DNA of 64,000 nt, taken from assembly GCA_030704615.1 (NCBI GenBank), contig CM060732.1, forward strand, positions 79,881,171 to 79,945,170. The letters are read 5' to 3'. How positions within the stretch are numbered: position 1 is the first letter of the stretch; every line of letters starts with the position of its first letter. This document shows positions 54,401 through 64,000 of this stretch, piece by piece. The DNA is from Takakia lepidozioides. Taxonomy: Eukaryota; Streptophyta; Takakiopsida; Takakiales; Takakiaceae. The position numbers and the translations under genes were made by a program. The notes beneath the pieces were generated by a model that worked only from the letters and a program-made list of their open reading frames with translations, searched no databases and had not been told where the DNA came from.

Positions 54401-57400
54401 ATACCATGCATATAGTTATCTTGACACAGATGTGACACGTGTCTTGTGGGAAGGGCAGAATGTTACCCTTAGTTGATCAGACGTTACACACTTGGTTGTG
54501 ATCCCCTTGCCAGCTGAGTTGGTAGGATATCAAAGTGGACAGAGTGTTTCCATATGGTAGTTCAAACATATCGGTACTGTACTTTCTGACTAGTGTCAGG
54601 GCGGTCAAACCACATACTGGTCAAAGCTATAGTCAACGTTGTAGTTGGTCTGCCCCATGCCCTCCCAAAAGCTTGTCCAAGAAATGGTTCCACACACTTA
54701 AGATCTGTTTTGGCTACATCCTTCTCTGTAAAGAACAAATTAATAGGAAATAGGTGGTGAGATAGGCTCTAGAAGTTAAATACCGTACGAAAGGGGGAAA
54801 TTAGTCTATTTGCTGAACAGCTGATCTATGTGTACAATTTTGAACCAATGGATGCAGGACCTTGCAATTGACGCTGTCTCCACCATTTCAGTTGATTTGG
54901 GGAATGGTCTGCGAGAAGTAGACACCAAGAAGTACATCAAGGTGGAGAAAATTCCAGGAGGCCAGTTAGAAGATTCTAAAGTGTTGAAGGGGGTCATGTT
55001 CAACAAGGATGTGGTGTCCCCTGGAAAGATGAGAAGGCGCATAGTGAACCCCCGCATTATTTTACTGGATTCACCACTGGAGTACAAAAAGGGCGAGAAT
55101 ATGACAAATGCTGAGCTTATGAAAGAAGATGATTGGTAAAAGATCGTTGCAGAAAAGTCAATACCTGTTCATTATATATTTGTTTGTTTATTGTACTTGA
55201 TCTTGTTGTACTTCGGTGTCATTGTGTTTCTTCCTTTTTTGTGCTTGCCTTGGCAAGTTGCTTAGATGTTTTCAGCAAAACTGAAACGTTTCTCTAAGTA
55301 TCGGCAAAAGAGATGTGCAAGAGGTAATGCAAATCATGCTGGAAGATACACATGAATGGAAAATATAACAAATGATAAAACAGAAAAGGTTTGAGTCCTG
55401 CCGAAGCAAGTGTAATTTATAGTGTCACTTCAGCCCGAAAGGCTTCTGCCTTCTGTTTGGAATGTGACCACCTTCCACAAATGAAGTCTTTAAGCTAGCC
55501 TGCAGGATTTTTAGATAAAAGGGATAGATTCTGCTAACCTAGTTAAATTCTGAGTGCTATGTGACATGTGAGATTTATTTGTGACTTCTTGGCGTATGGA
55601 CACAGGGCCACACTGTTACGGATGGAGGAAGAGTATATTGAGCAGCTTTGCAGACAAATTATCAGCTTCAAGCCTGACCTTGTGATTACTGAGAAGGGGT
55701 TAAGCGATTTGGCCTCTCACTACCTGAGCAAGGCTGGCATCAGTGCAATCCGTAGATTGAGGAAGACAGACAACAATCGTATTGCACGGGCATGCAAGGC
55801 TACCATTGTGAACCGGCCCGAGGAGCTTCAGGAGAGTGATGTGGGCACAGAGGCTGGCTTGTTTGAAGTAGTAAAGATAGGGGATGAATATTTTAGCTTC
55901 ATTGTTGGATGCCAGGATCCCAAGGCTTGCACAGTCCTCTTGCGTGGTGCCAGCAAAGACATCTTGAATGAGGTGGAACGGAACTTGCAGGTTGGTTGTG
56001 CAACCTGCTTGGTTTGTTTGTGAGATCTGTCCAAAATCTGCTGTTGCATTTTCAGACTGATGGGTTTCCTATATTGTGTATCTGTTACAACTGGACACTG
56101 TGAGGACGACTTCTTCTGTGTGTCTCTTCTTGCCTCTTGCCCTAATTTTTGGCTATAGCAAGGTGTATGGACACAGTTGCTGTAACCAAATGATTTCATA
56201 CCATGAATGGGGTTGAGTCCAGGATGCAATAGGGGTGGCACACAATATTATGAAGGATGCGAAGCTGGTACCAGGTGGTGGTGCATCAGAAATGGCAGTA
56301 GCTGCCGCTTTGAAGAAAAAGAGTCCCTCAGTTGAAGGCATTGAGCAGGTACAATGCTAGGGATTGGTGAAGTTTCTGGAGTAAGTTGCTGGAAGGAGTG
56401 GAGATAGCAGTGACTACCATGATTGCACTGCATCGTCCATGTTTCTGAGTGGGGGAGCCTTCATGGGGCCCAATGTGCTCTCTTGTGGGCAGTGGCTACC
56501 TCAATTGGAGCTGGCCCTTAGGTTGTAACTTAGCAGCCCAAAACAGGGAGAGCATTAGCTTTAATTTTTACCACAGCCTGGTTACAAGGGTTTTTAACTT
56601 TGATTCATGGACCTTACGCTAGAGAGTAGTAAGCACTGGTTTGGTTTCTCTGCTGTCCTCCCATTCATTTCTATGCAGGTGCTGATAGTACGGGTGGTTG
56701 TTCGATTGCCCATTTGATTGGGATGCAGTGGCCGTATCGGGCAGTGTCGCAAGCATTGGAAGTGATTCCACGTACACTGGCTCAGAACTGCGGTGTCAAC
56801 GTCATACGCACAATGACTGCCCTTCAAGCCAAGGTCTTGCTCCTACAATTTGCTTTATGTCTATTCTCTTTGGGCAAGAGACAGGGAGAAACAGACAATC
56901 ATGGAGACAAGGAAACATCAGGCAAAGCTAGGATGATGTGATGAGTACTACAATGCTTGCCTTTTTGTGGATGCCACAACGTTGTAGCTACGTACCCTGT
57001 GGGATGCCCTTAGCTGAGTGGGAATCACAGGATGAGACTGCTATAGCTCTCTCACAGCTAAGGTTGCTCCATTTTTCATAGCTCATTTCAAACGTGTACT
57101 TCACTTTGATATCGGTGGTGTTGTAGTATTAATAGCTGCACTCTCATGTACCCGTAAAGTGAGCCGGCCAACTGATAGCACAACTGAATATTGTATTAGC
57201 CTATGACAAGTGACTACGAGAGCAGACACTGGGAGAGCATGTCTGCTCCCACATGACTAAAATTAAAGTTTCCAAGTTTTGAGCAAAGGTTTATGTGTAC
57301 CTAACCTTCTCACCTGAGTTGCAGCATGCAAATGGTGAGAACCCGATGGTTGGCATCGATGGCAATACGGGTGCCATCACCGACATGAAAGAGCTCGGAG

Positions 57401-57797
57401 TAAGTTGTTTCCTCTAGCAATAGGTGTATGGAGTGTCGAATTATTTTCCCTTTTGTTTCTTTCCTTAGTCAAATTAATGCAAAGGCTTGGCAGGAAGTCA
57501 TGGAAAGTGATTCTTGACTTCCCTTCAAATTGTTGACAGTTTTGGAAATATTTGACATCTGTGATCCTTAAAAAACACTCCCAGTATCTAACCACTTTGC
57601 GTGATTGATAGGTCTGGGATTCGTATGGAGTTAAGGTACAAACATTCAAGACATCAATCGAGGCAGCGTCCATGTTGCTTAGAATCGACGACATCGTCAG
57701 TGGTATCAAGAAAAAGCAACCTCCGGGGTCAGGTCCCGCCAAACCCCAGGTGGAGCCTGAGGGGGAGGTTGACAGTGAAAATATGATACCTGAGTAA
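51416..57797 (+). CDS. CCT3: T-complex protein 1 subunit gamma (CCT3 chaperonin)
   Basis: Fourteen exons: 51416-51440, 51626-51687, 52088-52160, 52397-52464, 52637-52706, 52930-52998, 53488-53559, 53910-53983, 54858-55135, 55606-55990, 56223-56348, 56729-56833, 57325-57399, 57612-57797; 1668 nt, 555 aa, the length of Arabidopsis CCT3. The start MHAPVLVL fits the gamma family. ATPase motifs: LGPRSMLKMLLDA (39-51), TNDGNAIL (58-65), GDGTTS (90-95), LVPGGGASE (407-415) and GIDGNTG (479-485). The helical-protrusion/apical part includes KYIKVEKIPGGQLEDSKVLK and VITEKGLSDLASHYL. The protein is one of eight subunits of the cytosolic ring that folds actin and tubulin. All introns are GT-AG with consistent phases, and no stop or indel breaks the frame. 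Confidence 0.97.
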
Positions 57798-60700
57798 CCA
57801 GGACCACTCTCTGTGTAGTTGCTGTCACTTTGCCAGCCACATGAAACAAAATATTAGGATACTAGAAAGGGCTGATGTGAGGATTTCAATGGACCAACTG
57901 GAAGCAGCGGACAAAATACTAGTGATATGACAGGAATGATTACACACTGGAGGTTGATTGGAGGTTGTGATAGAGGTGCACAAAAGATTTTTCCAACAGC
58001 TACAATAACTCCCTTGGAAATTGCTGGTTCTCATTTTGCATTTTAGACCAGCCTCTTTTGTAATTACGTGTTCAGCAGATATTGTAACTTGCATGTGGGA
58101 CTCCGTATGCTCTGAGAAGGCTTGCACATGGACGGCACCCCACCTGAGGGAAATGTGTTTCCAGTCTCTGAGATCTGTGCAAATGGCAATAGCAAACTCT
58201 TGTATGTCCAACTTTCTAGTAAGAAATCCGTGGTATTTGGGAGTTGAACCTGAACTTGCTCTCCATTTAAAGCATTTCTAAGTCAAGGACTATTTGCTGC
58301 ATTTGCTGTGTGTACATCAAGTTGTGGGGCTTAAGGTGTATGGCTGTGATTTCTCATTGACAACATCAACATCAACTATCACAGGAATTTCTGCATGGTG
58401 CTCTGTCAACTGCAGCCTCCGAGTCCCTCAATACTAAAAGACTTTTTCATTGTCGACTTTTTCCAATGCTCTCCCGACAGCGGGGAAATATGTGAGCAGT
58501 TTGCATTGTTGATTGAACTAGTCCGGTTAGACCCCTGACCATTTCAACCAGTTTTACTCAAGTTGTGTAGCAATGCTTCCTCTTCCATTCCCAGATGGGT
58601 GCTGCCCAAGCCATTGTGATGGACCCAAAATCATGTCCCTATGTTTTGACAAGTGCTGTCTTTCCTACTGCTTGATACTTTTTGCCACCTTCTTCCTGCC
58701 TTCATATTTTCTTTCACGCAGTCAACTACAGCATACACCTGCCGCATGGATAGAGGAGTAAGTTCTACGAAATGTTGTGGTTGAAATGTTTCGTGTGAGG
58801 CTGTTGACAATCTTGCTGTGACACAAACAAAAGCTTCAGTGTATCCGACTTGCCAAGTGCAGTCAGAGCATGCCATACGACCTTGTTGTGGCCGTTATTA
58901 TCATTGGCACCGCAACTATCCGTAACTATCTAGCAGACGCCAATACTTGAAACTTCCAGGAATGAATCCCCAGCAGAGCGTTGAACTGTTCCACGATATC
59001 CCAGCAATCTTCGGTTCGTTACCGTCCATATCGTAACATCTACCCCTCCGACCATGACATGCTCCACGTTTTTTTTGTGCGCATCTGTTTTGTGAATACA
59101 ATATATTTCTTTCCTTCCTGATTCAACTTCAGGCATTCGTACAGGCTAAGTTGGGTAGCATTAAATATTAGTACCAGAAGACCAGTAGGAGAGATAACGA
59201 ATTCAACATGGTTGTTTTATCCATGTTCTCTTTTAATATGATGCCTTTTGAATCTTTGATTTGAAAAAAGGGAAAACAACCATTGTTTTCTCGCTACTTG
59301 AGACTGAATGACTGTGAAATGACTTGTCATTCAAGTCTGTGGAAGTTGGTAGACAGAAGAGAGACACAGACAAAATAAAATACTCTGTGACTGTGCCAAG
59401 TATGTACAAGTATGCACAAGCTCAAACATTCTCCTTACTTTGCGTGATACAGTATCCAAGAACTTCCAGGATGATCCTGCTTTGGCTCTCTTCCCTCTGT
59501 GGCTCCCACTACATCCACTTGAGGATGCCCGTTCCCAGTACCAAGTTTTGTCCTTCACGTGTGTTCTCTATTCCCACAGAAATCCATTCCCTGATAAAAA
59601 CGGACTTATGTAGTGGATGGGATTCAAGTTTCAGTCCCTGGATTCAAGGTCTTGACAGAAACATAAACGGATTTTAAATTTGTATTCCTTTTTGTGGTTG
59701 CTTACAACAAGAGAGACAAAGTTAAAGTTCCCAAATCTCTACTCTAAGACCGATTCAATTTTAAATGTAACTGCAGATTCTGTCGCTGACTAGTTTTGAT
59801 ATGAGGCTTTGGATTTGGGGCCTCACGGTCCTGGGACCTAAACACACCGTTAGACATTCATCTATTTGGGATTATTAGAGGGAATAATTCTATATTTGGC
59901 AAGGAATTAGATCTACCACCCTGGTTATCTGTGGTTATGTGTTATGGATACAGTACCCAGATGAGGGCTAAGTCATAGCCTCTGCTAATTGTTATTTTTT
60001 CTTTGCTCCCCAGGTGTAACAATGACCCTCAGGGTAGACTGTCACATTATTGAATAAATCATTTTAAAGTTTTAAAAATATAAACGTGCTATATCACCCA
60101 GTAGTGCCTGCTAGTAAATTAGAATTTTTTTTTGGTATTTTTTACTTAATTGATGCAACTTATACATCTTCAAACAACATTATTATTGTAATCTAATTCC
60201 ACTGATGAAGTTCATGAAGAAATTGTACATTAGATCTGTCACTTTTATCCTAATATCTTTTTTCTTGGAGGAAAACTGCCATATCTGATTAGCGCAGACA
60301 ATGTAAATTATTATGTGTCGAGAAATTTAATTCCTTTTAGTTATAGTTAGAATAAATACTCAAAAACTTAAATACTTAAATAAACAGTTAAATTATATAA
60401 GGACGTCTGCTCACTGGTGTCTCTACGTAGCATGTTTTGGGCTACAAAAATAAACGAGAAATCGCTTGCCATCTCCACGTATCTAATTCTCTTTATCAAA
60501 GTCATTGGATGAATAAGTTAACCACCAGGCAATTAACCTTTACAAAAGAGCTTGGGAGCATCCAATTTGAGTGATAACATTCAGTTACATTAAGAGTTGT
60601 AAGGAAGCAGGATTTTTACAACAATTAGGACAGTTCACGGGGTGGTTTTCCCCGTGCATGCCTCCATGGCTTCTTATGGCCGATAGACTGTAATGTTGTG

Positions 60701-62400
60701 CGAAATTGGCTCAGAAATGTTCAAACAACATTACAGAAATGCTTAGGTACCATTTCTACCGAACATTTCTAAAATGTTAACTACGTATCGTTTTCTGGTA
60801 GGATCATTATAACATATTTATATACTTAAACCTCTACAATAATTTATCCATTACATATGTGTACACACACGTCTTATCAAGCCCATAGCCATGCTGAGGA
60901 AGGAATTCTGAGCAGCTTTATATAGATTGATTGACATTGCCTGATAGGTGTGGTCATGCGAAAGGTACACTTCCCACAAGCTGTGCGTGACTCCCTACCA
61001 GGAATTGGAAACTGTGAGTGTTGATGTTCCCAAGGCTCTTGAGCTTATCTTCCACCTGATACAGCTTATACAAGTGATGTGCAGAGGTTGATAAGTAGAC
61101 GGATGATTGGCACGCTCCCCAATGTCATTCTTATCTTCAAGTCAAACATCTTCAGAGATGCTACGTGCACATCTGCACCCACTCCAACCTGGCTCCATTC
61201 TGTTACTGATATTCAGACTCGGTGCTAATCCCAACCGAACCTCGGAAGCTGTTGAGCAGATAAGCTCACATTTGGTTGTGGGAGGCGATCGAGCATGTTA
61301 CGGCGACCTATTCAGAGACCTTGTGTCAGGCGGCTGCAGAAAAAAAAACCTCTTGGCGCGCATGTCTGCAGCGCCTTAAATGATCAGTTCCTTGATCCGT
61401 TTAATGGCCTCCCTCTCCAATGCGTGCCTTTAATGCCTGCTATCTGGAATTAACATTGAAGTCGCTTGACTACCACTACCTGCCCCGATTTATGTCATCC
61501 ACGTTCTTAATGACCGCACACCGTTAATATCACAACACTCACTACTTCAATGATCTGCTACATTACTCGAAGCTCAACAGCTCTGGCGTTCTCCTCCACC
61601 TAATAAAAACTTGAACCTCCTCTTCTCCATCGGATCGCTGCGGGCATGTCTGGCGTTCTCCTCTTAATAACTTGAACCTGCTCTTCTCCAGATCTCTGCC
61701 AGGGCCCCACATCCCCACTGAGCTTGAAGCGAGACGCAAGCAAGAGGCAGGAGGTGGGCCCGTGACTGGACTATGAAAACCTTGTCAGATAACACGGAAT
61801 TGTACATCGCCAAGTGTCACCAGCTGTTACGCTACCGAGTAGCGATGTATTTTTGACCGAGACTCCTAGTCCGGTCAAATTGCCAGCCTGGCATTTTCGA
61901 AATTCTCAAAAACAACTGGCCGTACGTTTCGTAGGGGCGTCGGTTGAGTGGAGCATGGATGAGAGAGAGAGAGGTGGGTGGATGTCATCCATATCGACCG
62001 TTAGCGATGCTTTCGTGCACAATATCGGCGGAACGGGGTGATGCGTGTCCGAGGACAATTCCTGGGAAATTCTGCGAATAAAAGGACGGTTGGTTGGTTG
62101 GTTGACGACGATGGATGGATTTTCAGCTGGAAAAATGCTGTAGGAATCTGGGGGGGTGGGTGGACCATATAAATTGGTGACCCGCAATGGATGAAGCTGG
62201 CCCCTTGATTTCGACAGACGCCGACGACGCGTAGCTTTCTCCTCCTTTCTTGTATGTTAAAAGGGCCTCTCCTGGACTGGTTCGGAATAGTTGATGGAAG
62301 GCGTATCGGGCGGGGCTTAGTCATTGTGGGACGGTGTATAAAGGGGTGAGTCAGGTGGGGGTGGCCGAGGATATAAAGCTGCTCTTAACTGTCACGAATC
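57798..62400. other. Long intergenic region downstream of CCT3; no gene recognised
   Basis: The first few hundred bases should contain the CCT3 3' untranslated region. 59760-60900 is A/T-rich. (GGTT)4 lies at about 62090-62105. TATA-like GTATAAAG (about 62337) and GATATAAAG (about 62370) on the plus strand precede the G+C-rich segment at 62480, but no downstream coding exon could be supported. Confidence 0.5.
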
Positions 62401-62479
62401 TCGGAGCACATGGGAATATGTATGGGAGCAACGTTCTGCTGACATCCTCATGTGCGAGCACCATGTAAGTACAATACCA

Positions 62480-63080
62480 GGTGAAATTTGGATGATCTCT
62501 GTCGTCGTCGCCCCTTTTGTGCATGGCGAAACCGTTCCGTGACTTTCTTCTCTCTTCTCGGGACGGGGAACATGAATAATCGCATCGCCGCGGGCGGGAG
62601 TATGTTTGTTGTCAAGCCCGCCCGAGCCCGGCACCTCTATCCCCGCTCCGCTTGTTGGTTTTCGAGTTGCGGCGGATGAAGTTCGAACGTAGCGCGGCGC
62701 AGCATTGCCTGGCGAAACTGGCGCGCTGCGTCCATGAAGCCGACCACGGCCAGCGCGGGTCCTCCGCCCCCTCGCCCGCCTTGGACCATTTATTGCCTCC
62801 ACCCATCGCCACATTTCGCCACATCTGGATAGTCAGATGGATGACATCCAGGGTAGCGTGGAGGACGACGTCGGTGGAACTCGTACTACCCATACGGACA
62901 GCAACGCGAATGCCATGGGTGGGGTCGGGCGTCCCATGCAGCAGACCTTGGGACGGATGAACAGCGGCCCACGGAGTTATTTGACTTGATCGGCGATGGG
63001 GCCCGGGCGTAATAAATGGTGTGACCTCGGTGTTGGCCTGGTCATCTCGCCCCCTGCAGCCTGGGTGGGGTCCAACAATC
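62480..63080. other. G+C- and CpG-rich segment without recognised gene
   Basis: Clearly richer in G+C and CpG than its surroundings. Several overlapping open frames occur on both strands (longest minus 63088-62612, 158 codons), which is expected from the base composition. None shows a domain I recognise. It may be a promoter/5' region or an undescribed repeat. Confidence 0.4.
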
Positions 63081-63299
63081 AACAACATAAGCCCACATCA
63101 ACTACTTGTCGCTTTTTGTGGGATCCCCGCGAGCATGTGCTACACAGATAGGATTGTATTGTTTAATATCAGGTGTGTCAACGTGCTCCCATCTAATGCC
63201 CACCTTTCCCCTTCATACAACCAAAAACAAAAGTTATTTCCAGCAGGAGGAGGAGGAGATGCACACTTCTGAAAAGCACGGTTCTGTTGGTTTTTAGCA

Positions 63300-63626
63300 G
63301 TGTTGAGAGGTTCTTTGATTCAGCTACAATCCCCTCCAAGGTTGTCAAGAAGGTTATATGGATATATAACCATGGTTCTCAAAAAAACAAAGAACCGGCA
63401 AAGGCTCGTAACCACCGTTTCCGTACTTTCGAAATAACTAGGCTGAAAACAGTCAAAGATCCGCCGGTTCTTTGATGAAAACCGCCGGTTCTTTGAGGTT
63501 CATACAATTAACCAGAAGGGGGGGTTCTTTCCATAAAAAATGTTTGAAAAAATGGGAACAGGATGTTCTTTGATCCTAAGATTTTGTAAAAATTGGAGTG
63601 AAAGAAATCAAATTACCGCCCAACAG
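63300..63626. mobile_element. MITE, copy 2 of the 2935-3267 family
   Basis: Left end GTGTTGAGAGGTTCTTTGATT; right end, other strand, CTGTTGGGCGGTAATTTGATT. It is collinear with copy 1 along its length (shared GGATATATAAC, GGTTCTCAAAAAAACAAAGA, CCGGTTCTTTGAGGTTC), with scattered substitutions. No TTA or other clear duplication flanks it (GCA on the left, TGG on the right), so its ends or flanks have changed. Confidence 0.8.
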
Positions 63627-64000
63627 TGGTTTGTTAGTGGCAGTACCCTGTTCATGAACTCTTGGTTAGGGGGAAGTCTCCCCACAGTAAGCCTCCACGG
63701 CCTTCATGGTGATTATTTTTTCCACCATTCAATTATCGGGCTCCATCTCCTTTAGAAAAACCAAAAGAAAAGAAAAAGAAAGGCGCCACAACTTTGAGTT
63801 CCTCTGCATCGTCGATTTGGTAAGGAATGGTATTTGTTAGTGTTTGGTCTCACTGCATATTAGTAAGTTAGATCCATGAGGTTTTCCAATGAGACTTGAA
63901 GCTTACCTTGCTCAATGTCCCCTTATGAATGGGTCCCATCAACGAGAGATTGATTTGTATCAACGGGTCGATGTAGTGTTTCGTTCTTTGGTGTCACCAT
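63627..64000. other. No feature recognised to the end of the window
   Basis: Short frames only, no domain or repeat end recognised. Confidence 0.4.

Noticed and set aside
58240-58265. B-box-like GGTTCAACTCC on the minus strand
   Set aside because: No convincing A box at the right distance and no second copy seen.
62612-63088. 158-codon minus-strand open frame as a gene
   Set aside because: Open frames exist on both strands in this G+C-rich stretch, as expected by chance, and no domain is visible.

Overview
The window is nuclear DNA of a land plant. The three intact genes are plant-type housekeeping genes with many GT-AG introns, and the rest is transposable-element-rich. The many decayed pentatricopeptide-repeat (PPR) fragments of the VNMYAKCG / GKEVHGDIVKAG type resemble the very large PPR families of ferns and lycophytes, so a fern is my best guess; this is inference, not proof.

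Layout. 0.7-1.7 kb holds a single-exon gene for a charged plant-conserved protein (minus strand). 2.6-28 kb is a nested graveyard of mobile elements: two copies of a tRNA-derived SINE, a MITE, a chromodomain fragment, a decayed LINE, a rearranged Ty3/Gypsy chromovirus whose reverse transcriptase is deleted and whose integrase-chromodomain end is tandemly duplicated, several LTR fragments of the same family, a Ty1/Copia remnant and CACTA-type DNA transposons. The main discovery is a 6.3-kb non-autonomous CACTA element (15628-21937). It sits inside one of the Gypsy LTRs with a 3-bp TTG target duplication, and its interior is almost wholly amplified, broken PPR gene sequence.

28.8-35.8 kb is an intact nonaspanin gene (TMN1/EMP12-like, 13 exons, 590 aa) with an 18-nt micro-exon and small LINE insertions in its introns. 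36-42 kb holds tandem repeats, a truncated Gypsy pol and a repeated tRNA-like module. 42.3-49.7 kb (minus) is an intact MIC60/mitofilin gene (12 exons, 697 aa) with one GC-AG intron. 51.4-57.8 kb (plus) is an intact CCT3 chaperonin gamma-subunit gene (14 exons, 555 aa). MIC60 and CCT3 are divergent, and two telo-boxes lie in the DNA between them. 57.8-64 kb is mostly anonymous and ends in a second copy of the MITE seen at 2.9 kb.

The three host genes act in different compartments (Golgi/endosome membranes, mitochondrial inner membrane, cytosol), and nothing suggests they form a pathway. Exon maps were made by hand from splice signals, reading phase and knowledge of the families. All three summed coding lengths are multiples of three and give complete proteins of the expected size.
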